Of a stretch of DNA of 26,843 bases, positions 20,711 through 26,843 are shown piece after piece (the stretch's first letter is position 1; every line of letters begins with the position of its first letter). Location of the stretch: the IMG/VR virus record IMGVR_UViG_3300017782_003923, positions 1 through 26,843 of that record. One strand, written 5' to 3'. The notes beneath the pieces were generated by a model. The model had not been told where the DNA came from, searched no databases, and saw nothing but the letters and a program-made list of their open reading frames with translations. Position numbers and translations under genes: made by a program. This stretch comes from a virus.

Positions 20711-22467
20711 GTATACACCTGTAATTTATCTTTTTTGCCTTTAGCTTTTATTGGTTTTAAAGGTATCAAATTAAATTCTATACCATTTTGTGTTGATTGA
20801 CCAATTAACAAATCTACACCTGCATTTTTTGTTCCTGATTCTAATCTAGCGGCAACATTAACTGCATCACCTATAGCTGTGTAATCAAATCTATTTTCAC
20901 TCCCCATATTTCCAATAATTGCATATCCAGTATTAATGCCTATGCCTATGGTTACTGGTTCAATATTTTGTTTTGCAAGAAGTATATTTAGTTCATGCAT
21001 ATTTTTTTGTATATCTAACGCACATTCAAAAGCTTTTTCTTCATGGTTTTCTAGATCTAATGGTGCATTAAAGATAGCCATCATGGCATCACCAATATAT
21101 TTATCTACCATTCCTCCGTGTTTTTGCACTGCTTGTTGTTGTGCGGTTAATGCTTTATTCATTATGTATGTAACTTGTTCAGGTTCTAATTTTTCAGATA
21201 GTGCTGTGAAACCTCTTACATCTGTAAATAAAAATGTTGCATATTTTTTTTCTCCACCAAGTTTTAAAAGTTCAGGATTATCTTGTAATTTTTTAATTTG
21301 TCTTGGATCTATATAATGTTCAAATTGTTTTTTTATTTCTTGTCTTAACCTGTACTGTTCTCTGAACCTTATATAAAAAGCTATAGAGCCTGTAATAAAC
21401 TGTGAAATTAGTGACCAAGTAACATCAACCAATAATCCTCTGTGGATAAGTCCATAACCTGTATAAGCTGTGCATAACATTATTAAGATAGCTGTTGTAA
21501 TACCCCAAGTTATACCTAAAGCGTTTAATACAAGCCATATTAGACTTACTGTAAGCAAAAATATAAGTATTTCTAAAGCTATAGCCCAATCAGGTATATA
21601 TGGGCTATCTTGTATTAAGATTGATTCTGCTAAAGCTGTTTGAATTTTATGTGGTTCTAGTAAACCTACAGGAGTAGCTATTTGTGGCATAACACCATTA
21701 GCTGTAACTCCTATAAATACAAATTTACCTTCTACATTCATTTCTTGTAAGTCTGTTTGTGGAGTATCTACCCAACTTATCCATTTTCTACCAAGACTAT
21801 CAGTTTTAACTGGTGGTATTCCTCTAATTGATATTTCCTCTATACCATTATCATTAGTTTTTATAATGTAAGTTCTTACATCAAATAATGCTTTATATAT
21901 TTGTGTGCCAAATGAAGGTATCCATTCATTTTCAGGTGTGCTTACTAAAAGGGGTATTCTTCTAACCAGTTGATCTATTTCAGTGGGAGCAATGGCTAAA
22001 CCCTGCAATGTAGTATTTGATAAGGTGTTCAGGTTTTCCTTGACTCCCATACTTACTATACCACTAACATCATTGCCTTTGACAACTGTTCCTGTAGATT
22101 TAGGGTAATTGTTTTTGCCATCTTCAAACATAGCGATTACAGATGGTGCATAGCCTAATGTAGTTGCAAAGACCTTATCTCCACCCATTCTATCTGCTTG
22201 TGGAAAGGACATAACCCAACCAACCCCAATAGCACCACGATTAATAAGTTCTACTTGTATTTCTGCTAATCGTCTTCTTGGTAGAGGATAACCACCTTCG
22301 TTTTCTATATCTGCTTCTGTAATATTTAGGATTACAAAATTTCCTGATGGTTCATATTTTTTGACTAAAGCATCAAATGTTCTTAGTTTTATTATTTCTG
22401 TAGGTGTGCTTTGAAATATAAGCGGTAAAGATAATATTAATAATATTGGTACTATAAGTTTTTTCAT
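20689..22467 (-). CDS. CHASE2-domain membrane adenylate cyclase
   Basis: This 592-residue protein has a membrane or signal segment (3-20), a periplasmic CHASE2 sensor (about 25-290; FDALVKKYEP, ILNITEADIENEGGYPLPRR), three membrane helices (about 293-365), a short linker, and a class III cyclase domain (about 405-590). The metal ligands are D416 in FTDVRGFT and D460 in DKYIGDAMMAIFNAP; K456 and T530 (YTAIGD) occupy the adenine-recognition places, with N537 and R541 for catalysis. All residues needed to make cAMP from ATP are intact, of the Lys/Thr bacterial type. Its start overlaps the FecR-protein stop (TAATG). It is followed directly by spanins. It might link an outer-layer signal to cAMP in the infected cell. 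Confidence 0.92.
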   Translation of the reverse strand: MKKLIVPILLILSLPLIFQSTPTEIIKLRTFDALVKKYEPSGNFVILNITEADIENEGGYPLPRRRLAEIQVELINRGAIGVGWVMSFPQADRMGGDKVFATTLGYAPSVIAMFEDGKNNYPKSTGTVVKGNDVSGIVSMGVKENLNTLSNTTLQGLAIAPTEIDQLVRRIPLLVSTPENEWIPSFGTQIYKALFDVRTYIIKTNDNGIEEISIRGIPPVKTDSLGRKWISWVDTPQTDLQEMNVEGKFVFIGVTANGVMPQIATPVGLLEPHKIQTALAESILIQDSPYIPDWAIALEILIFLLTVSLIWLVLNALGITWGITTAILIMLCTAYTGYGLIHRGLLVDVTWSLISQFITGSIAFYIRFREQYRLRQEIKKQFEHYIDPRQIKKLQDNPELLKLGGEKKYATFLFTDVRGFTALSEKLEPEQVTYIMNKALTAQQQAVQKHGGMVDKYIGDAMMAIFNAPLDLENHEEKAFECALDIQKNMHELNILLAKQNIEPVTIGIGINTGYAIIGNMGSENRFDYTAIGDAVNVAARLESGTKNAGVDLLIGQSTQNGIEFNLIPLKPIKAKGKKDKLQVYTWDLNYH

Positions 22468-23585
22468 TATTCGCTTTGCGTAATTGTAATTACAGAATCA
22501 CTTCCACCATTAATTTTTATAACATTAGATACACCATCTTGAATAATGATAAGGGTATAGGCATCATCACCATTTAAATCTAATCTAGCAGTATTGTTTA
22601 CATTCCTTCTCAGACTTACAACATTACCTGCTATCAAAGTTGTGATTTGTGTTTCTGTATCTTGACCTATTTTTGTTCCTTGTATATCAACACCTCCTAC
22701 TACAGCTAAAACATCTTCTTGTTTGCTTACTGCAAGTGCATCTAAGACATTTAACAAATCTTCAAGATAGTTAGTATCAAGATAATTAATATCTAATTCT
22801 GTGAACTCTAATTCATCTTGACCAAAAAAATCTTCATCAAGATAATCAATATCTAAATCATTAAAATCTAAAATATTCTGTTGTGAATCTTGTGCAACTT
22901 CTTCTGTAAAACTTAGTTCTTTTTTGGGGGGTGTCACTATTAGCATGTTATCAATAATATCTAATGTTAAATCTAGGATTACTGGTTCACTTGGTTTAGA
23001 TTCAAAGACATTTACTGTGGTGGCTTGAAATGGTTTATTAAGCAAAACTGTACCCATAGCAGTAACTACTTCTATCTCACCACTAGACAAGCCGAGAGCA
23101 TCAGGGAGCAGTATTATCAATGACCTTCCTAGTTCATCTACAGTAGCTGTAAAATCTGTACCTCTGATTGCGATATTTGCTGTAGGTGTTTTAAGTTTTA
23201 TATTTTGTTTATCTATTCTATTAAGATTGCCTGTAATAAATCTTGCTGTGCCTAATCCAAAGGTAAGAGCCATCTTTGATTTAGATGGGTCAGGGTCATA
23301 GATATATTCATCTATTAAGAGTTGTGAGTGTTCAGTTAGTTTGACTGTAGAATCGTCTAAAAACTTAATAGCCATTCTTCCATTAGAAGTAATAGCTTCA
23401 TCATTGCTTTGTATAGCAAATTTTAGATTTGCATTATAGGGTTTATCTCTTATTATTTGTGCTGAACCATTTAGTTCAGATATATCACCAATATCAACAG
23501 CCTGTGCTTGTACCTTGATCGTTTTGGATAACACAAACAGTAGAAGAAGAATTACCACCCACTGATATGATTTTGAGCCAGTCAT
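22467..23585 (-). CDS. FecR-domain protein with curlin-type C-terminal repeat
   Basis: This 372-residue exported protein has a signal peptide (WVVILLLLFVLSKTIKVQAQA, about 9-29) and a FecR domain (about 38-190) with the family motifs TSNGRMAIKFLDDSTVKL, LTFGLGTARFITG and TPTANIAIRGTDFTATVD. An acidic, duplicated DIDYLDEDFF/DINYLDTNYL segment (about 245-277) follows. The C-terminal 50 residues carry a curlin-like unit: IIIQDGVSNVIKIN has the QxGxxN signature (Q349-N354) and the chain ends in VITITQSE. In bacteria, FecR proteins of this type are often next to CHASE2 cyclases. It overlaps the curlin gene by 92 bases and couples to the cyclase gene. CAGGAC precedes the start. It is likely periplasmic or surface-exposed. 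Confidence 0.88.
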   Translation of the reverse strand: MTGSKSYQWVVILLLLFVLSKTIKVQAQAVDIGDISELNGSAQIIRDKPYNANLKFAIQSNDEAITSNGRMAIKFLDDSTVKLTEHSQLLIDEYIYDPDPSKSKMALTFGLGTARFITGNLNRIDKQNIKLKTPTANIAIRGTDFTATVDELGRSLIILLPDALGLSSGEIEVVTAMGTVLLNKPFQATTVNVFESKPSEPVILDLTLDIIDNMLIVTPPKKELSFTEEVAQDSQQNILDFNDLDIDYLDEDFFGQDELEFTELDINYLDTNYLEDLLNVLDALAVSKQEDVLAVVGGVDIQGTKIGQDTETQITTLIAGNVVSLRRNVNNTARLDLNGDDAYTLIIIQDGVSNVIKINGGSDSVITITQSE

Positions 23586-24225
23586 TGTCCTGTGTGCTTA
23601 ATTGTTGAATATTAAATGTTCTTTGACCACCTGTATGATCTAAATAGAAATATCCACCTGCTGAAGCATTAACACCAGTACCTGTATAGGTAACTGTATT
23701 GTCAGAACCATCAATATCCATATAGTTAGTTGCACCATCAATATTTATGTTTGATGTGATCGTATTATTAGAACCTTGAATAATCCAATCTAAGTTAAGA
23801 CTTGCCGCTAAAGCAGTAGTTCCTTGATTCAACGTAAATGTATTAGAAGCACCAGTAACTGCAACATTATGATCAGAACCATCAGCACCAAAACTATTAG
23901 TTGGGTCTACTTGGATAGTAAAAGAATTAGTTGAGCCAGTAAAATTATACAAACCTGTAAAGTTATCAGCGTATATATCACCTAAAAATTTATTGGTAGC
24001 ACCAATCATATTGATATCTAGTGTCATGCTATTACCATCTAGATCAAAGGGTGTAAGATCACCTGCTGTTGTATTTAGACCACCTATGATATTAGATATA
24101 CCTAATTGTTCTAAATCTATATTTGCACCTGTTCCTGATTGATCTACATATATTTCGTTATCAGCCGCGTATGTTGGCAAGACAATCATCATCGCAATCA
24201 GGCTTAGTAATTTCAGTTTCTTCAT
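23494..24225 (-). CDS. Exported curlin-like repeat protein
   Basis: This 243-residue protein has a signal peptide (KLLSLIAMMIVLPTYA, cut near residue 20). Right after it come two curlin-type units: DQSGTGANIDLEQ and LEQLGISNIIGG, with Q29...N35 and Q40-N45 in the QxGxxN pattern. The rest is a regular beta array of G-(S/A/T)-x-N-x-(F/I/V/M) units roughly 17-25 residues apart (IGATNKF, TGSTNSF, TGASNTF, QGSNNTI, DGATNYM, DGSDNTV). Two Cys stand at the end (TVCVIQNDQGTSTGC), where QNDQGTS again resembles a curlin repeat. It is probably a substrate of the CsgG pore rather than CsgA itself. It overlaps CsgG by 65 bases; GGAG precedes the start. Confidence 0.8.
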   Translation of the reverse strand: MKKLKLLSLIAMMIVLPTYAADNEIYVDQSGTGANIDLEQLGISNIIGGLNTTAGDLTPFDLDGNSMTLDINMIGATNKFLGDIYADNFTGLYNFTGSTNSFTIQVDPTNSFGADGSDHNVAVTGASNTFTLNQGTTALAASLNLDWIIQGSNNTITSNINIDGATNYMDIDGSDNTVTYTGTGVNASAGGYFYLDHTGGQRTFNIQQLSTQDNDWLKIISVGGNSSSTVCVIQNDQGTSTGC

Positions 24226-25027
24226 ATTTCCAAAAACTCCTATCGTATCCGATATTTATAAGTTCCAAGACTGCACCTTCTATAGCTTTCATCAATGCAA
24301 TCGTTGTTGACTCGTTTCTTGAATTACCTAATTCAATTTCTACGAGTTCAGTACCCATCTCTATGAATCTAAAAACATCTTCTGATTTACCATAACTAAA
24401 TATGGTTTTTTGGCTTAATACTTCTATAAGTATCTCACCTGTTGCAACTGATACCATACGAAGACTAACTGTTATATTGTCTTCTCTGTATTGAATGCTT
24501 TTACCTATTCCTAGATACCTAGCACCAACACCACCAGTTGACAAGTTACTATCATAGCTTATTACAGCACCTTCTAGCAATACACCTGCAAAGAGCAGTG
24601 GTGGTACGTTCTTTTCTTCACCATCTTTTGCAAATTGTTCTCTTGCTGATCTAATAAGTTGTCTTTCTTTTGTTAGGTTATCTAAGCCAACCCTTTCTAC
24701 TACTCTAAAAAATTCACCATTACTAGAATGTTTTAATGCTCTTATTAATAATGTGTAGGGTGCTTGTGTTACAGCAGTAGAAAATAAAGCAAATTCACTG
24801 TTACTTTTTCTTTGTCCTGTTTGATCTGTAAATGCTGTGGGATATACAGCTACTATAGGTTGTACTAAAGGTTTCTGTACATTAGCTAATTCTTTAGAAT
24901 GAAGTTGATCAATTCTTACTATGTCGTTATTTGCTCTTTGGTCGTATGTATCTTCATACTGGTCAAAAATTGAACAACTAGAAAGTAAAAGTACCGATAG
25001 GAATCGTAATTTCTGTGACTGTGCCAT
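24161..25027 (-). CDS. csgG: CsgG-type curli secretion channel lipoprotein
   Basis: This 288-residue protein matches CsgG over nearly its whole length. A lipoprotein signal leads to C18 (LLLSSC). Blocks shared with E. coli CsgG, from memory, include TDQTGQ, FSTAVTQ (F82 aligned with the constriction Phe), a RQLIRSAREQ-like helix, then GGVGARYLGIGKSIQYRED, NITVSLRMVSVATGEIL, KTIFSY and VFRFIE. The transmembrane-hairpin part is thus present, and mature length (271) is near that of the E. coli channel (262). The constriction residues Tyr and Asn of E. coli appear to be Ser and Leu here. It should form an outer-membrane nonameric pore for unfolded curlin-like proteins. It overlaps csgF by 50 bases. 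Confidence 0.95.
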   Translation of the reverse strand: MAQSQKLRFLSVLLLSSCSIFDQYEDTYDQRANNDIVRIDQLHSKELANVQKPLVQPIVAVYPTAFTDQTGQRKSNSEFALFSTAVTQAPYTLLIRALKHSSNGEFFRVVERVGLDNLTKERQLIRSAREQFAKDGEEKNVPPLLFAGVLLEGAVISYDSNLSTGGVGARYLGIGKSIQYREDNITVSLRMVSVATGEILIEVLSQKTIFSYGKSEDVFRFIEMGTELVEIELGNSRNESTTIALMKAIEGAVLELINIGYDRSFWKYEETEITKPDCDDDCLANIRG

Positions 25028-25520
25028 CTGCTTCTGTTATTTTTAGGGTTAATGTTACGCCATCACTTGTATATTCTATTATATTTCCTTCTAGTTCAAT
25101 AATTCCTGAATCAGAAGGTGTTTCACCAAATAAATTACTAACAAGTTGTCTTGAAAGTTCAGCATAGACTCTACTTTCTAAGTTACGCATAAATCTAGCT
25201 AAAGTACTATTTTCTTTTTCTCTTTCTATTTCTTCTTGTAAGGCTTTGATTTCTTCTTTAATAGTAAGCTTACGATTAAACTCTTGATTTTCTATAGTTA
25301 GATAATGACTAGATGTATTTATGCCATTAAAAGATGGTGATTTAAACTTATGTACTATTTGATCTGCTGTAGCACTTTGTATAAATATTCCTAAAATAAG
25401 AATTATGCCTATTATAGATACCCATTTGATAATAGTATCTTTTTCAGCTTCTTCTTTTCTTCTAAGTAGTTCAGCTTTACTTGGTCTACCTCTTTTTTTC
25501 TTAATCTTTTCTTTGGTCAT
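24978..25520 (-). CDS. csgF: CsgF-like curli assembly factor with basic N-terminal extension
   Basis: This 180-residue protein begins at the ATG at 25520 (MTKEKIKKKRG; AAAGG upstream), rather than at a TTG six codons earlier. Residues about 7-30 are very basic with an RGRPSKAELLRRK motif, followed by a hydrophobic segment (WVSIIGIILILGIFIQ, about 37-52) and ATA before DQIVHKFKSPSFNG, which matches the mature N-terminus of CsgF (TFQFRNPNFGG in E. coli, from memory). The rest (SHYLTIENQEF, LARFMRNLESRVYAELSRQL, ITIPIGTFTF) fits the CsgF helix and C-terminal beta part. CsgF caps the CsgG pore from outside and helps nucleation. The cytoplasmic extension is unusual: E. coli CsgF has a short signal. 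Confidence 0.85.
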   Translation of the reverse strand: MTKEKIKKKRGRPSKAELLRRKEEAEKDTIIKWVSIIGIILILGIFIQSATADQIVHKFKSPSFNGINTSSHYLTIENQEFNRKLTIKEEIKALQEEIEREKENSTLARFMRNLESRVYAELSRQLVSNLFGETPSDSGIIELEGNIIEYTSDGVTLTLKITEADGTVTEITIPIGTFTF

Positions 25521-25851
25521 CTCTATCCGCCTTTGCAATTTTACTGCTATCTATTAGTTGTGGGACACCAAGAATAGTCTTAATAAGAGTATCTTGTCGT
25601 ATGATCTCATTGTCTAAACTTCGCACCCTATCAATTAATGCTACCAAAATACCATGTTGGGAATCAAGTTTTGTGCCTAGTCTATCTTCAATAGCAGATA
25701 TTTGTTCTGCTACTTTTTGATCTACAACATCAAGTTTAGTTTCCATACCATCAACAATACGCATGATAAGTTTATAAATAAACCAACCAAGTCCAAGTGA
25801 AGCGGCAATAGGAAATCCAACCTCTTGGATTATCTTTATTGCAGAATCCAT
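25501..25851 (-). CDS. Small membrane protein with coiled coil
   Basis: This 116-residue protein has one N-terminal hydrophobic segment (VGFPIAASLGLGWFIYKLIM, about 11-30) followed by a charged coiled coil (about 35-100: GMETKLDVVDQKVAEQISAI, then LVALIDRVRSLDNEIIRQ) and a basic end. Similar proteins are common in marine phages near tail-fibre and lysis genes and are sometimes called holins of the BhlA kind. With a second candidate (19736-19900) closer to the endolysin, the role is unsure: holin, antiholin or membrane anchor. Its end overlaps the CsgF gene by 20 bases, and its start lies next to the previous stop. Confidence 0.72.
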   Translation of the reverse strand: MDSAIKIIQEVGFPIAASLGLGWFIYKLIMRIVDGMETKLDVVDQKVAEQISAIEDRLGTKLDSQHGILVALIDRVRSLDNEIIRQDTLIKTILGVPQLIDSSKIAKADRDDQRKD

Positions 25852-26055
25852 CTACTTAGATTTTTTCTGTTTTACTTCTTTTAGTAATATTGATAAAAGT
25901 CCATTCTTGATACTATGTGACTCAACACTTCTTGATTTGCCATCAAGGTTGATTTTTTCACCAACCTCAATAACATTCTTCATCTGTATTTCGTTATCTT
26001 TAACCCAAGCCAAGAATTTATCTTTATCTACCTTTACTGTTGCTTTTTCCCACAT
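25852..26055 (-). CDS. Small basic protein, unknown
   Basis: This 67-residue Lys-rich protein (MWEKATVKVDKDKFLAWVKD, ending VKQKKSK) starts one base after the stop of the gene before it and ends immediately before the next ATG, so it is coupled in the late operon. No clear ribosome site, membrane segment or motif is seen. Tail-fibre-proximal position suggests a virion or assembly role, but this is weak. Function unknown. Confidence 0.65.
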   Translation of the reverse strand: MWEKATVKVDKDKFLAWVKDNEIQMKNVIEVGEKINLDGKSRSVESHSIKNGLLSILLKEVKQKKSK

Positions 26056-26056
26056 A

Positions 26057-26299
26057 TTAAGCCCAAATTGCAGTACAGATAGTTTGAACTAGAGCATCTT
26101 CACCTGTGACATCATCAGTACAATTAAAGTGTTTTACTTTAGTAGCTGTAACTGGTAAATCAGCGTCATCAGAATCATCAAATACATCATTATAAACCAC
26201 CATTACTGTAGGTTTAGTTTCAGATACTGTTTCTGAGTCAGAATCTACCAAAGGATAGGTTTCTACTCTTTGTACTGTTCTTGTTAATGTTATTGCCAT
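26057..26299 (-). CDS. Small acidic conserved phage protein, possibly virion
   Basis: This 80-residue protein begins MAITLTRTVQRVETYPLVDS and has PTVMVVYNDVFDDSDDADLP and ends LVQTICTAIWA. I know similar small proteins from marine phages near tail-fibre genes, with the pattern VMVVYND-F-D and an AIWA ending; no function is known to me. AGGAGAATAAA directly precedes the start, partly within the stop region of the fibre gene. Structural or tail accessory protein is the best guess from place. Confidence 0.72.
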   Translation of the reverse strand: MAITLTRTVQRVETYPLVDSDSETVSETKPTVMVVYNDVFDDSDDADLPVTATKVKHFNCTDDVTGEDALVQTICTAIWA

Positions 26300-26308
26300 T
26301 TTATTCTC

Positions 26309-26843
26309 CTATAAAGTTGTTATTATAAAACTTAGTAATTCATTATATCTTACACCAAGTCTTGTTTGTTCTACACCATCATCATCAGTCCAAGTGCTAG
26401 ATATAAACATACCATAATCACTTGCATCTAATCCTTCTGCTTCAAATGCATCTTGTAAGTCTTGTGCTATAACTCCAAAATGATATCTAGCTGTTTCATC
26501 AGAATCAGAATTATCATCTTTTTCTGCTACTGAATCTTGCCATCTAAATCTTCTTATTAAACCTTTACATGCTGTAGCTACTCTTTGCTCTGCTTCTGTT
26601 AAGGCTTGTATGTCTTGTTTTAAATTTCTATCAGAAGTTTGGATAGTGCCATTGGTTGCATAGATATCATCAAATCTTACTGATGAGCTTCCAAGATCAA
26701 TACCATTATCACTATCTGCACCATGTTCATTACAAGGTAGAATAGCTTTATAAGTAATATAAGATTCAAATTTAAGACCAGTGCTAAAAGTTGCTATAAA
26801 TATATTAGATTCTGTTTGATCTACATGACCTATTTGACCTATA
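26309..26843 (-). CDS. Tail fibre/spike C-terminus with S74 chaperone domain, partial
   Basis: The gene enters from the right edge; 177 residues of its C-terminus are visible. The last 108 residues are an intramolecular chaperone of the peptidase S74 (endosialidase) type: TSDRNLKQDIQALTEAE with the Ser-Asp-x-x-x-Lys self-cleavage site (Ser codon 26633-26635), then FRWQDS, YHFGVIAQDLQDAF and LGVRYNELLSFIITTL. This domain folds the trimeric fibre and then cuts itself off. Just before it, SSSVRFDDIYATNGTIQTSD is the typical fibre-to-chaperone junction. The part outside the window should carry the trimeric shaft and receptor-binding region. It ends ten bases before the next start. Confidence 0.92.
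   Translation of the reverse strand, partial: IGQIGHVDQTESNIFIATFSTGLKFESYITYKAILPCNEHGADSDNGIDLGSSSVRFDDIYATNGTIQTSDRNLKQDIQALTEAEQRVATACKGLIRRFRWQDSVAEKDDNSDSDETARYHFGVIAQDLQDAFEAEGLDASDYGMFISSTWTDDDGVEQTRLGVRYNELLSFIITTL

Noticed and set aside
20689-22467. Cyclase as part of a Pycsar or CBASS-type anti-phage system
   Set aside because: It is a membrane CHASE2 enzyme with Lys/Thr adenylate-type residues; no neighbouring effector (nuclease or membrane-killer with a cyclic-nucleotide sensor) is seen, and it is coupled to FecR and curli genes instead.
20689-25520. Curli module as bacterial chromosome joined by misassembly
   Set aside because: The module shares coding overlaps with phage-type genes at both ends (25501-25520 and 20689-20710), and base composition by eye matches the surrounding phage genes.
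25430-25520. AT-hook in CsgF as a sign of DNA binding
   Set aside because: The RGRPSK motif is a single copy in front of a membrane segment, and this opening is frequent in unrelated phage proteins; DNA binding is not supported.

Overview
The window is a piece of a tailed double-stranded DNA phage genome (Caudoviricetes; probably siphovirus-like, with an HK97-type head). It is AT-rich (about one third G+C by eye), uses the standard bacterial code with AGGAG-type ribosome sites, and is packed with overlapping genes. The style, and several families seen here, are typical of uncultured marine phages of streamlined bacteria; no host marker is decisive. No integrase, tRNA, IS element or CRISPR array was seen. 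Both ends run through leftward genes, so the genome continues on both sides. No stretch above 300 bases lacks a gene; the longest gap is 165 bases (7061-7225).

Layout. (1) 7060 to 1, leftward: terminase small and large subunits, portal with unusual C-terminal domains, Mu gpF-like protein, S78 prohead protease, HK97 major capsid and a partial small protein. (2) 7226 to 10758, rightward: four small early genes, a replication initiator carrying 18-bp iterons inside its own coding sequence, and a zinc-finger/TOPRIM/helicase primase-helicase. (3) 14048 to 10755, leftward: Cro-like regulator, ParB-like protein, TET/JBP-type 2-oxoglutarate dioxygenase, a nucleotidyltransferase-cupin fusion and a TET-associated type glycosyltransferase. 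This looks like a pathway that oxidises 5-methylcytosine in phage DNA and then glycosylates it; no C5-methyltransferase lies in the window. (4) 14127 to 18670, rightward: PD-(D/E)XK nuclease, putative annealing protein, HNH-like protein, and a string of tiny early genes. (5) 26843 to 18667, leftward: tail fibre with an S74 self-cleaving chaperone, small structural or membrane proteins, then CsgF, CsgG, a curlin-like repeat protein, a FecR-domain protein ending in a curlin repeat and a CHASE2 adenylate cyclase, followed by spanins, small holin candidate, nuclease and endolysin.

The most notable part is region 5. A complete curli-type secretion pore (CsgG), its partner (CsgF), exported curlin-like proteins, a FecR-type sensor and an intact membrane adenylate cyclase are embedded between tail fibre and lysis genes, with long gene overlaps that tie them into the phage late operon. 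Region 3 is a second coherent system. Early promoters share a repeated element (ATTCCAAAA followed at fixed distance by a -35 box) and two of the leaders are near-duplicates, suggesting common control, perhaps by the small Cro-like protein.
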